This document shows positions 44,631 through 53,074 of a DNA stretch of 64,000 bases, piece after piece (position 1 is the first letter of the stretch; each line of letters begins with the position of its first letter). Location: positions 3,456-67,455 of the forward strand of contig CAYLYE010000004.1 of assembly GCA_964387325.1 (NCBI GenBank). Reading direction: 5' to 3'. Made by a program: the position numbers and the translations under genes. The notes under the pieces are model-generated. The model was not told the DNA's origin. It made no database searches and worked only from the letters and a program-made list of their open reading frames with translations. The DNA comes from CAZZBK01 sp964387325 (GTDB taxonomy: Bacteria; Planctomycetota; Planctomycetia; Pirellulales; PNKZ01).

Positions 44631-45494
44631 ATGATGCCCACGACCATTCTGAGTTCCGATGTGACACCCCGCCAGCTCGATCAGTTTGCAAAACTGATTT
44701 ACCAGCGGATCGGGGTCTCCATCTCGCCGCAAAAAATCACCTTGCTTTCTAACCGCTTGCGCCGCCGACTGCGTCAGAACGGCATGACCTGCTACAGCAA
44801 GTACTACGAGTATCTGTGCAAAGCCGCTCCGAACGATCCTGAATGGGAAGGGTTCTTGCAAGAGGTTACAACCCACGAGACCTACCTGTTTCGCGATCAA
44901 CACCACTGGGATTGGCTCCGCGAGACGTATGTTCCCGAACTCCTCGCGCAGGCCCGCGGCTCTTCGCGACCAACGAAAGTGCGTGTCTGGTCGGCCGCGT
45001 GCAGCACGGGTGATGAAGCAACGACCATCGCCTGCTGTCTGGCTGATCGCTTGAGTCCGGCAAATATTTGGAAAATCGACATCCTTGGAACCGACATCGG
45101 AGCCGGCGCTGTTGAGCAAGCCCGAGGTTTAACGTTCGGCGAACGGGCAATGCGCCTCGTTCCCGATTCATATAAACGTCGCTTCTTTTCGGCCACGGCG
45201 CCGAACGGCAGTTGGGTTGCCAAGCCGGCGATCCAAGACACGCTACGCTTCGATGTTCATAACCTGCTCGAGCCGCTCAACGAACCGCCCTTCGACCTAA
45301 TCGTGCTGAAAAATGTGCTGATTTACTTCGATGCGCAGTCCAAGCAAAAAGTGCTCGTCAACGTGCGTCGCATGTTGCGACCAGGCGGCGCCATCATCAC
45401 AGGTCCGGCCGACGGGGCATCCGAGTATCTCACAAACTTTCGCTCGTCCCAAGGCTGGCTGCATCGTCCCATGAACTCAGCCTCAACGACCTAA
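44631..45494 (+). CDS. cheR: CheR chemoreceptor methyltransferase
   Basis: The product is 287 residues. The N-terminal CheR all-alpha domain has 'LIYQRIGVSISPQKITLLSN' and 'FLQEVTTHETYLFRD'. The SAM-binding domain has 'VRVWSAACSTGDEATTIA', 'DILGTDIGAGAVEQA', 'FDLIVLKNVLIYFD' and 'LRPGGAIITGPADG'. It methylates glutamates of the MCP using SAM, opposing CheB. No C-terminal TPR or VWRY-pentapeptide-binding extension is present. A strong stem-loop precedes its start. Confidence 0.94.
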   Translation: MMPTTILSSDVTPRQLDQFAKLIYQRIGVSISPQKITLLSNRLRRRLRQNGMTCYSKYYEYLCKAAPNDPEWEGFLQEVTTHETYLFRDQHHWDWLRETYVPELLAQARGSSRPTKVRVWSAACSTGDEATTIACCLADRLSPANIWKIDILGTDIGAGAVEQARGLTFGERAMRLVPDSYKRRFFSATAPNGSWVAKPAIQDTLRFDVHNLLEPLNEPPFDLIVLKNVLIYFDAQSKQKVLVNVRRMLRPGGAIITGPADGASEYLTNFRSSQGWLHRPMNSASTT

Positions 45495-45510
45495 CCAACA
45501 AGTTGCAACC

Positions 45511-48309
45511 ATGAACATGGCGACGAATGACGCCTGCGATCCGTTGACCGATGGTCTCATGGGAGACTTTCTTGACGAGTCCACCGATCTGATGCGGCGG
45601 CTCAACGAGGGGCTCTTGCAATTGGACCTCGACGTTAAGAGCGGCAGCAACTCGGCCTCGACCAACGAGGAACTGCTTAACGATATTTTTCGCGCGGCCC
45701 ATAGCCTCAAGGGGCTCTCAGGCATGCTGGGGCTGCAAAACATCAATGCCCTGACCCATAAAGTCGAGAATGTGTTCGACGCCGTTCGCAGTGGACGAAT
45801 GTCCGTGGTCGGCAGCGTCGTCGATGTTTCCTTTCAGGCGATCGATCGCCTGGATGCGATGATCGAGCTACTGAAATCGGGTGAAAACGGAGACGTCGCC
45901 TATACGGACGTCATCGACCGTATTGAAGTTGTGTTGCGTGGCGAGCCGCAGTCCGAAATCGTCACGGATCCGATGCGGCTCGTCCCGCCCACGCAGATGG
46001 CCGACGTGTTAGCTGATATTCAAGACGATGTCGATATTCCAGCCAAGTATTTGGGTATCTTCATCGACGAGTGCGAACTCACGCTCGACGCCTTATCTGA
46101 CACGCTATTGCAAGAAATCCAACCGTCACAGGTCGAGTCATTGCTGGTCGGTTGCCATCGGATCAAAGGTTCTGCAGCGTCGATCGGACTCCGACGCGTG
46201 GCCCGCTTGGCGCACCTGATGGAAGACCACTTGCAGGAGTTGCGCCGCATCGCGGCTGTTCCCACGGGCGAGATGGTCGATGCGCTATTCAAGTCGGTCG
46301 ATGCCATTCGTGCCTATGTCAACGGACTACGGACAGGCCGACCCGACACGAACAGCTTGGGCGACGCCTGTCGTTGGATGGTCCGCATTAGTCCCACGAA
46401 CGATTCGAGCCCTGCGAACTCGGCAAGCAGTCCTACGTCACCCCCGCCATCGACGAACGATTGGCAGCGGGCCGTTCGCGCAGCGATCCCGCCAGACGTT
46501 TCAGGGTATCTCGGGCATGTCGTGTTCGATGAGAATCTGGCGCTGGTGGAACTCAAGGCGCGACTGTTGCTAGAGAAGATTCAACGCTTCGGAAACCTGT
46601 TTTATGCCTCGCCGGCCGAAGATGAACTGGATTCGATTCACGAGCTGACCAGCTTGAGCTTTGGGTTAGCGACCCAGGCCGAGCTGACCGCCTTGCGCCA
46701 AGAACTCAACGTGACGGGTGTCCTTACGATCGACTGGGTGCCGTTTCAGCCGCACACCGCAATCGACGGCATCGCTGCGGTCCGCGACCCCGCGCCAGAC
46801 GCCGATCTCGACCTGGTTGCGGACGAGGTTACCGCGCCGACGGGTGATGGTGCGGCTGCATCTTCGTCGCGCTCAACGACGAGTTCGCCTGCCTCAAGCG
46901 ACCCCAAAAGCAAACCCACCGAAACGCTGCGCGTCGATATCGAGCGACTGGATCAGCTCATGAGCCTGGCCGGTCAATTGGTCATCACCAAGGCGCGTTT
47001 CAGTCAAATCGGTCAAAAACTCAAACGATTGTTCTCCGACAAGTTAATTTCCAACTGTCTCGCCGATGCGATTAAGCAAACCGAACGACTCTCAAATGAG
47101 TTGCATGACACGGGGCGTGATCGTTTGCCGGAACGAGAATCCTTGTTCGCGAAAACTCAACAGATCCACGGCGATCTGAATCTCGTGCAACGCGACTTGG
47201 TGCGGTTTGGCGAGGTGCGCGGAATGATAAACGATCTGTCCGAAGCGATTCATCAGCTGGATCGAGTATCGGACGGAATTCAGTCTTCGGTCATGGACAC
47301 GCGGATGGTTCCGATCGGTCCGTTGTTCTCGCGCTTCAAACGTGTCGTGCGCGATCTGGGACGGTCGAGCGGCAAAGAAATCAACTTAGCCATCCACGGC
47401 GAACACACCGAACTCGACAAGCGGATGATCGACGAGTTGGGCGACCCCCTGATACATCTGATTCGCAACTCGGCCGATCATGGTATCGAAGCGCCCGAGG
47501 GACGCGCAGCAGCCGGAAAATCACGGCACGGCACCATCACGCTCAATGCCTTCCATCGCGGGAATCGGATCGTTATTCAAGTGACCGACGATGGCCGGGG
47601 GCTCGACGCCGCGAGAATCCGCGCCAAGGCGGTTGCCAAAGGTTGGATGAATGAGCTCGAAGCCGAAAAAATGACCGACGCCCAGGTCTATCAATTGATC
47701 TGGCGCCCCGGATTCAGCACGGCCGAACGCGTGACCGAGGTGTCCGGTCGCGGGATGGGCATGGATATCGTCGGCTCAAAGATCGAGCAACTCAACGGTC
47801 TGGTCGAACTATCATCCAAGCCGGGGCTTGGGACGACGTTTGAAATCAAGCTACCACTCACGATGGCGATCTTGCCGAGTTTGCTGATGGTGATCGGCGC
47901 GGATGTTTTTGCCGTGCCGGTCGAGTCCGTGATCGAGATTGTCCGCGTGGCCGAGCATGGCGTGACGACTGTCTATGGCCGACCAACGACGCGCGTCCGC
48001 GGTCGGGTCATCTCTCTCGTGCGATTGAGCGACCTGTTTGGCGACACCATCGCCGCAACGGATCGCGATCCTGCGAACCTGACGGTCGTCATCGTTGGCA
48101 GCGAGGGGCGCGAGATCGGTATCGTGGTCAACGACTTGCTAGGCGAGCAAGACGTGGTGATCAAATCGCTCACTGAGAATTTCCAAAATATCGATGGCAT
48201 TGCCGGAGCAAGCATCCTCGGAGATGGTCGCGTTTCGTTGATTCTAGACGTGACCGCATTATTGCAGATGGCATGCAGCGAGCCACGTGGCACCGGTGCC
48301 GGATCGTGA
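45511..48309 (+). CDS. cheA: Hybrid-length CheA kinase with two Hpt domains
   Basis: The product is 932 residues. Two Hpt domains are visible: His in 'FRAAHSLKGLSGMLGL' (about 63) and in 'VGCHRIKGSAASIGL' (about 214). A P2-like region (about 325-420) and an acidic/Ser-rich linker follow. Dimerisation and ATPase domains have the N-box 'HLIRNSADHGIE', the G1 box 'VTDDGRGLD' and the G2 box 'SGRGMGMDIV'. The C-terminal CheW-like domain begins at 'TMAILPSLLMVIG'. It autophosphorylates and passes phosphate to CheY/CheB. The extra Hpt suggests several response regulators. It starts 16 bases after cheR. Confidence 0.94.
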   Translation: MNMATNDACDPLTDGLMGDFLDESTDLMRRLNEGLLQLDLDVKSGSNSASTNEELLNDIFRAAHSLKGLSGMLGLQNINALTHKVENVFDAVRSGRMSVVGSVVDVSFQAIDRLDAMIELLKSGENGDVAYTDVIDRIEVVLRGEPQSEIVTDPMRLVPPTQMADVLADIQDDVDIPAKYLGIFIDECELTLDALSDTLLQEIQPSQVESLLVGCHRIKGSAASIGLRRVARLAHLMEDHLQELRRIAAVPTGEMVDALFKSVDAIRAYVNGLRTGRPDTNSLGDACRWMVRISPTNDSSPANSASSPTSPPPSTNDWQRAVRAAIPPDVSGYLGHVVFDENLALVELKARLLLEKIQRFGNLFYASPAEDELDSIHELTSLSFGLATQAELTALRQELNVTGVLTIDWVPFQPHTAIDGIAAVRDPAPDADLDLVADEVTAPTGDGAAASSSRSTTSSPASSDPKSKPTETLRVDIERLDQLMSLAGQLVITKARFSQIGQKLKRLFSDKLISNCLADAIKQTERLSNELHDTGRDRLPERESLFAKTQQIHGDLNLVQRDLVRFGEVRGMINDLSEAIHQLDRVSDGIQSSVMDTRMVPIGPLFSRFKRVVRDLGRSSGKEINLAIHGEHTELDKRMIDELGDPLIHLIRNSADHGIEAPEGRAAAGKSRHGTITLNAFHRGNRIVIQVTDDGRGLDAARIRAKAVAKGWMNELEAEKMTDAQVYQLIWRPGFSTAERVTEVSGRGMGMDIVGSKIEQLNGLVELSSKPGLGTTFEIKLPLTMAILPSLLMVIGADVFAVPVESVIEIVRVAEHGVTTVYGRPTTRVRGRVISLVRLSDLFGDTIAATDRDPANLTVVIVGSEGREIGIVVNDLLGEQDVVIKSLTENFQNIDGIAGASILGDGRVSLILDVTALLQMACSEPRGTGAGS

Positions 48310-48337
48310 ATTCCTTTTCTACCCAAGAGACGTTGTC

Positions 48338-48964
48338 ATGTTGAATACGAACGAGATCACACCGATTCCGATTTGCTGGGAAACGGTATTCGGACCAGCC
48401 ATCCAAGCCGCCTCGCAGGCGATGGGAGTTTGGACCCACGGTCGGGTCACGTTGTCGCTGGACGAAGTCTGCGAGATGCCGCTCGGTGACATCGAAAGCG
48501 TAATCCCTGGCGTCAACGAGACTTCGACCATCGTGATCCTGGGAGTGGCCGGCGAGGTCGGCGGACAAATGCTGCTCTCGATCGACGACCATGCGGCCAT
48601 GAAACTCACGTCCCTGCTGCTCAATCGCGAGCCCAGGGCGCTCGAAGCGTGGGGCGAGATCGAGCGATCCGCCCTAATGGAAACCGGCAACATCCTGAGT
48701 TCGGCATTTTTGAGTGAGATGACCAACCTTACGGGAGTCCGTCTGTTTCCCACGCCGCCAATGATTTTGCATGACTACATCGCGGGGGTGCTCGAACAGG
48801 CGGTCATGATGCAGGCGATCGAGTCGGACAACGTGCTGTTGGCGCGGACTTGCTTTCGTCATTTAGACGAGCGCGTCAATTGGAACATGGTATTTGTGCC
48901 GTCGGTTGAACTTTTACATCTGCTGCGCATTGTGGCGGGTGCCATGAACGCTGTTGAAACATAA
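48338..48964 (+). CDS. cheC: CheC-like CheY-phosphate phosphatase
   Basis: The product is 208 residues from ATG 48338 with AAGAGA upstream; the overlapping GTG start is rejected. The phosphatase signature [DS]xxxExxN(x22)P is met by 'SALMETGNILSSAF', with the Pro in 'FPTPP'. Only this one copy of the motif is obvious, whereas true CheC has two. It should dephosphorylate a CheY-type regulator in the same operon and may bind CheD. It lies between CheA and CheD, the usual CheC-CheD pairing. Confidence 0.82.
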   Translation: MLNTNEITPIPICWETVFGPAIQAASQAMGVWTHGRVTLSLDEVCEMPLGDIESVIPGVNETSTIVILGVAGEVGGQMLLSIDDHAAMKLTSLLLNREPRALEAWGEIERSALMETGNILSSAFLSEMTNLTGVRLFPTPPMILHDYIAGVLEQAVMMQAIESDNVLLARTCFRHLDERVNWNMVFVPSVELLHLLRIVAGAMNAVET

Positions 48965-48996
48965 GACCATACAAAGAGCCGAAGGTTTGCACTGCT

Positions 48997-49530
48997 ATGA
49001 CTGTCACCGTTTACGTATCGTCCCCCAAGTCGGAGCGTCGCACGACGGCCTCACTCGAGGCTGCCGTTGCCGAGGCTTCAGTGGGCATGGGTCAAATCGC
49101 GATATTATCTCCCGCGGGCATTGGCCGCGCCGTGCTAGGGTCCTGCGTGGGTCTGGTGCTCTACGAACCTCAGCAATGTTTCGCCGCCATGGCGCACATC
49201 GTGTTGCCCAACTCCGAAGGACGCAGGGGAACACCCGGTAAATTTGCCGATTCAGCGCTTCAGGAGATGATTGAATCGTTACGTCGACATGGCGTGTCGC
49301 CGACGAAACTCGTCGCAAAGTTGGCGGGTGGAGCGAACATGTTCGACTCGAAAGGCCCATTCCAGATCGGCCAGCAAAACGTGGACGCGATCTGCAATCA
49401 TCTTGCAAAAGGCCGAATTCCTTTGCTCGGCTCTCACGTGGGGGGCACACGCGGTCGCCGCACAACGTTTGATTGTCGCGCGGGCAAACTTTTGGTGGAA
49501 GTGCTAGGGGCGGATCCGATCACGTTGTAG
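48997..49530 (+). CDS. cheD: CheD chemoreceptor glutamine deamidase
   Basis: The product is 177 residues. The catalytic Cys is in 'RAVLGSCVGLVLYE' and the His in 'MAHIVLPNS'. 'LVAKLAGGANMFD' and 'IGQQNVDAICNHL' are conserved family blocks. The third catalytic residue, a Thr normally just before the GSC motif, is Ala/Arg here, so activity may be altered. CheD deamidates receptor glutamines and binds CheC. Here it follows cheC directly and probably pairs with the single MCP of the operon. Confidence 0.92.
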   Translation: MTVTVYVSSPKSERRTTASLEAAVAEASVGMGQIAILSPAGIGRAVLGSCVGLVLYEPQQCFAAMAHIVLPNSEGRRGTPGKFADSALQEMIESLRRHGVSPTKLVAKLAGGANMFDSKGPFQIGQQNVDAICNHLAKGRIPLLGSHVGGTRGRRTTFDCRAGKLLVEVLGADPITL

Positions 49531-49581
49531 ATCTCGCACGACAGAACACGGTTTGAGTCATTCACTTGGTGAGAATTGGTC

Positions 49582-49956
49582 ATGGCACACACATTACTGG
49601 TAACCGACGACTCGATGATCATTCGCGAGTTGATCAAGGACACCGCCGCCGAGTGCGGCTGGACCGTTGTGGCGGAAGCCGCCAACGGGCAAGAGGCGAT
49701 TGACAAATATCGCGCGTTGCGGCCAACCGCCGTGACACTCGATCTGGTCATGCCGGATTACGACGGGTTACACGCCCTCAAGGGGATTCGAGCCTTCGAT
49801 CCCAATGCCCGTGTGCTGGTCGTAAGTGCGATCAATCAGACGAACGTGCTGAAGGAAGCGATTCAATGTGGCGCTGCCGATTTTATCGTCAAGCCGTTTG
49901 AAAAGAATCAGATCGTCTCGGCCCTGAACGCTTTGGTTAGTTTCGCGGAAGTCTAG
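49582..49956 (+). CDS. cheY: CheY-like response regulator 1
   Basis: The product is 124 residues from ATG 49582 (a TTG two codons earlier is not needed). It is a single receiver domain: 'LLVTDDSMIIRELIKDTA' has the acidic pair, 'AVTLDLVMPDYDG' the phosphorylated Asp, 'LVVSAINQ' the Ser/Thr position and 'DFIVKPF' the Lys. There is no output domain, so it acts by protein binding. In Tad/type IV systems such proteins control motors or partner proteins. It is 51 bases after cheD and precedes cheB. Confidence 0.93.
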   Translation: MAHTLLVTDDSMIIRELIKDTAAECGWTVVAEAANGQEAIDKYRALRPTAVTLDLVMPDYDGLHALKGIRAFDPNARVLVVSAINQTNVLKEAIQCGAADFIVKPFEKNQIVSALNALVSFAEV

Positions 49957-50009
49957 TACGAGCAGCTAACAATGAGAATTCGCGTGTTCCAAACGTGGGG
50001 GGAAAGACG

Positions 50010-51146
50010 ATGAAAAAGCCAATTCGAGTCTTGGTGGTCGACGACTCGCCGATGATTCGCGAGTTGATTCAGGACGCGCTCGCCACACACGCCGATATCA
50101 CGGTGGTCGGCAGCGCCGTTGACGGTTTCGAGGCCCTGCGCGTGCTGGACGAGTTGCGGCCCGACGTGATTACGCTCGACGTGCAAATGCCGCGCCTGAA
50201 CGGACTCGATACGCTCGATCGGATCTTGGCCTGTCGACCAACGCCCGTGGTCATGGTGAGCGCCCTATCGCAACGCGCCGCGGATGTCACGCTGCAAGCG
50301 CTGGATCGCGGGGCGATGGATTACGTTGCCAAACCCGATGGACTCGCCGAAATGAAACGCACCTTCGGCGAAGAACTTCCACAAAAGATTCGGAATATGG
50401 CCGGGGCCGACGTTCGCCGCGTGCTGCAGATTCGCAAAACTCGACAACTGCGAACGACGGTGAGTCGACAAGGCGCGACATCAACCGCGCCGTTGCCCGC
50501 CGATCGCTTCATGGGTTGTATTGTCATGGGCATCTCGACCGGCGGACCACCCGCCCTTACGCAGATATTTAGTTCACTCGCGCCCCCCCTGCCGCCCATC
50601 GTGATCGTGCAACACATGCCGGCGATGTTCACAGGTCCGTTTGCGAATCGTTTGAATTCGCTCTCAGCGATCGGGGTTAAAGAGGCTGTGACTGGGGACG
50701 TTTTGCGACCCAACACGGCGCTCTTGGCTCCGGGAGGTAAACACCTGTCGCTGCGCCGCACACCCACGGGAATTCAAGCGGTCATCTGTGATGGCGAACC
50801 CGTGAGTGGTCATAAGCCTTCAGTCGACGTGATGATGAACAGCGCCGCACAACTCTTCGGCAAGCATTGCTTGGCGGTCATCATGACCGGCATGGGTCGC
50901 GACGGTTCAGACGGATGCGGAGCCATCCGAGCAGCCGGCGGATATGTGCTCGGCCAGGACGAAGCTTCTTCCGATGTCTATGGAATGAATAAGGTCGCGT
51001 TTGTCGAAGGGCACGTTGATTTGCAAGTGTCCCTCGCGAACCTGCCAGAATCGATTACCAACCAGGCACGTCGACGCTGCATCCGCGCCGTCGGCGTGAC
51101 GAGCACTGTGAACAAGGACTCCGCACACATGGGGATTTTATCATGA
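50010..51146 (+). CDS. cheB: CheB receptor methylesterase/deamidase
   Basis: The product is 378 residues from ATG 50010, with a G-rich ribosome-binding site. The N-terminal receiver has 'RVLVVDDSPMIRELI', 'ITLDVQMPRLNG' and 'YVAKPDG'. The C-terminal methylesterase domain has the catalytic Ser in 'MGISTGGPPAL', the His in 'VQHMPAMFTGPF' and the Asp in 'IMTGMGRDGSDG'. It removes receptor methyl groups when phosphorylated by CheA. Its TGA overlaps the ATG of the next cheY by 4 bases (51143-51146). Confidence 0.95.
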   Translation: MKKPIRVLVVDDSPMIRELIQDALATHADITVVGSAVDGFEALRVLDELRPDVITLDVQMPRLNGLDTLDRILACRPTPVVMVSALSQRAADVTLQALDRGAMDYVAKPDGLAEMKRTFGEELPQKIRNMAGADVRRVLQIRKTRQLRTTVSRQGATSTAPLPADRFMGCIVMGISTGGPPALTQIFSSLAPPLPPIVIVQHMPAMFTGPFANRLNSLSAIGVKEAVTGDVLRPNTALLAPGGKHLSLRRTPTGIQAVICDGEPVSGHKPSVDVMMNSAAQLFGKHCLAVIMTGMGRDGSDGCGAIRAAGGYVLGQDEASSDVYGMNKVAFVEGHVDLQVSLANLPESITNQARRRCIRAVGVTSTVNKDSAHMGILS

Positions 51147-51508
51147 GTTTCAAGGTACTGGTCGCGGATGACTCGGGAGTCATGCGCAAAATAGTGATCC
51201 GCGCGCTGGCTTCGGCCGGAGTGAACGACGTGGTCGAAGCCGCCGACGGCAACGAGGCCATTCAACATTTTCAGCAACAGCCATTCGACTTGGTGCTGAC
51301 CGACTGGAACATGCCCGGCAAATCCGGCATCGACGTCCTCAAGGCCATTCGTGCCTCAGGCGCGACGCTGCCGGTGGTGCTCATTACCACCGAGGCCGAA
51401 AAGGGGCGCGTCATGGAGGCAATTCAAGCGGGCGTCTCGGAATACGTCGTCAAACCGTTCGACGCGGCGACCCTGCAAGCCAAGTTAAGCAAATTCATTC
51501 AGCTCTAA
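51143..51508 (+). CDS. cheY: CheY-like response regulator 2
   Basis: The product is 121 residues and the closest of the receivers here to canonical CheY. 'VLVADDSGVMRKIVIRAL', 'LVLTDWNMPGKSGID' (phosphorylated Asp), 'VVLITTEAEKGRVMEAI' (Thr and 'TEAEKGR' as in CheY) and 'EYVVKPF' (Lys) are all present. It is translationally coupled to cheB and directly precedes cheX, so CheX is the likely phosphatase for it. Confidence 0.95.
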   Translation: MSFKVLVADDSGVMRKIVIRALASAGVNDVVEAADGNEAIQHFQQQPFDLVLTDWNMPGKSGIDVLKAIRASGATLPVVLITTEAEKGRVMEAIQAGVSEYVVKPFDAATLQAKLSKFIQL

Positions 51509-51537
51509 GCATCGCTCACACGCAATCTGTTGGCATC

Positions 51538-52056
51538 ATGCAATACGCGCCGATTAACATCGAGTTCATCAATCCGTTCGTCGAATCGACAGCCGCCGTC
51601 TTTCAGACCATGCTGGGCGTGACCGTAAAACGTGGCGCGCTCTATCTGAAAGAAAGTTTTCAGCCGTCACAAGAAGTGACGGGCATCATCGGCCTGTCCG
51701 GAATTGCTCGGGGATCGGTGCTGCTCGGCTTGAGCCGACCGATCGCCATCAAGGCTACCAGCATGCTGCTGGGCGAGCCCTGCGAATCGCTCGATCATCA
51801 TGTGATCGACGCCGTTGGCGAACTGACCAATATGATCACCGGAGCGGCCAAAGCCAAACTCGAACGATTGCAGATGAGCATCGGCTTGCCAACCGTCATT
51901 GTCGGACGCAATCACACGGTCGTGTTTCCGACCGGGGTGGCGCCGATCGGCATTCCATTCGAGACCGATATTGGTCCCATCTGTTTGGAAGTAAGCCTAG
52001 CTGAATCAACCGAGGCGGATCCGGTCAATAAATCCGCCGCCATCGTAACGACCTAA
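51538..52056 (+). CDS. cheX: CheX-like CheY-phosphate phosphatase
   Basis: The product is 172 residues. 'YAPINIEFINPFVESTAAVF' and 'KRGALYLKESF' match the CheX N-terminus. The phosphatase helix is 'DAVGELTNMITGAAKAKL' with the E-x-x-N pair, and 'GIPFETDIGPICLEVS' is the last conserved strand. It acts on phosphorylated CheY, and its presence with a CheC-like protein gives the operon two potential phosphatases for several receivers. Confidence 0.9.
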   Translation: MQYAPINIEFINPFVESTAAVFQTMLGVTVKRGALYLKESFQPSQEVTGIIGLSGIARGSVLLGLSRPIAIKATSMLLGEPCESLDHHVIDAVGELTNMITGAAKAKLERLQMSIGLPTVIVGRNHTVVFPTGVAPIGIPFETDIGPICLEVSLAESTEADPVNKSAAIVTT

Positions 52057-52079
52057 CTGCCCCTGGAAGGATCAACGAC

Positions 52080-52514
52080 ATGACCATCTTGCCATGTGAA
52101 TCGAGCGTCATCCTGGTCGAGGACGATCTCGCACAAGCCAGGCTTTACGACAAAGTTCTCCGCGATGCTTTTGGCTCGGAAATTACGTTGCGTGTCTTTT
52201 CCGATTCGAGCGAAGCGGCAGCCTATATCGATACGCATCTGGTCGACGTGCTGATTACCGACTTGCGCATGCCCAACGTCGACGGCTTGGAACTGATCCA
52301 ACGCGCCAAGGACCGCTTTCGTGGCGTGCAGGTCCTGGTGATGACCGCCTTTTCCACGCCCGACAGCTTGCTGAAGTCGGTCGATCTTGGCGCGGCAGAT
52401 TACCTGCTGAAGCCATTTCGCAATGAAGTGCTCATCGAACTCGTTACTCAGGCGCTCCAGCGACACGAACGCTGGCGGGCTTCGTTGTCACTCACGTTGC
52501 ATCAACACGTCTGA
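52080..52514 (+). CDS. Single-domain response regulator 3
   Basis: The product is 144 residues preceded by GGAAGGA. The receiver is intact: 'VILVEDDLAQARLYDKVL', 'LITDLRMPNVDG' (Asp), 'LVMTAFSTPDS' (Thr) and 'DYLLKPF' (Lys). A helical extension of about 20 residues follows, with no DNA-binding or enzymatic domain. It lies between cheX and another receiver upstream of the second CheA, so it may be a phosphate sink or partner-specific output for that kinase. Confidence 0.9.
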   Translation: MTILPCESSVILVEDDLAQARLYDKVLRDAFGSEITLRVFSDSSEAAAYIDTHLVDVLITDLRMPNVDGLELIQRAKDRFRGVQVLVMTAFSTPDSLLKSVDLGAADYLLKPFRNEVLIELVTQALQRHERWRASLSLTLHQHV

Positions 52515-52579
52515 GCAATTCTACCCGTCCCCGTGATCGGTCTCTGAATCATCCACCCCGTCGTTACTCAGGCTTCACC

Positions 52580-53074
52580 ATGCACCTACAGAATCAACCG
52601 TTGCGAGTCTTGCATATCGATGACGACACGGATGCGACACGCTGGGTGGCGGCGCTGTTGAGGCCGCGCGGAATCGAAGTCACGGCGTTGCATGACCCAT
52701 CGCAAGCACTCGAACGAATCACCCAAGAAAACTTTCGCGTGGTGATCCTGGATATCGACTTTCCGACAATGAATGGTCTCGATTTGTTGCAACAAATTAA
52801 ACAGGCCGATGGCGGGACCGCCGTGATCATGCTTACCGGCGTGGTCACACTCAGTAACGTGCTGCGGTCGATGCGCAAGGGAGCGACCGCTTGCCTCTTC
52901 AAGCCACTCACGGACGCCGACACACTGATGAATTGCCTAAACGAGATCACCGGCAACTTCAATCGATGGTGGACCTCACTCAAGCAACTCTCGGAACTGC
53001 GTCGACATGACGGCGAGTTCTATGCGGAATTATCCAGCACCCTACAGCCAAACACGTTGGAGAATCACGCATGA
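52580..53074 (+). CDS. Single-domain response regulator 4
   Basis: The product is 164 residues. The receiver has 'RVLHIDDDTDATRWVAAL', 'VVILDIDFPTMNG' (Asp), 'VIMLTGVVTLSNV' (Thr) and 'ACLFKPLTD' (Lys). A C-terminal extension of about 40 residues is helical and charged ('FNRWWTSLKQLSELRRHDG'). Its TGA overlaps the ATG of the second CheA by 4 bases (53071-53074), indicating coupled translation and probably a functional pair. A 13-base direct repeat (TCGTTACTCAGGC at 52441 and 52561) flanks the start of this gene. Confidence 0.9.
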   Translation: MHLQNQPLRVLHIDDDTDATRWVAALLRPRGIEVTALHDPSQALERITQENFRVVILDIDFPTMNGLDLLQQIKQADGGTAVIMLTGVVTLSNVLRSMRKGATACLFKPLTDADTLMNCLNEITGNFNRWWTSLKQLSELRRHDGEFYAELSSTLQPNTLENHA

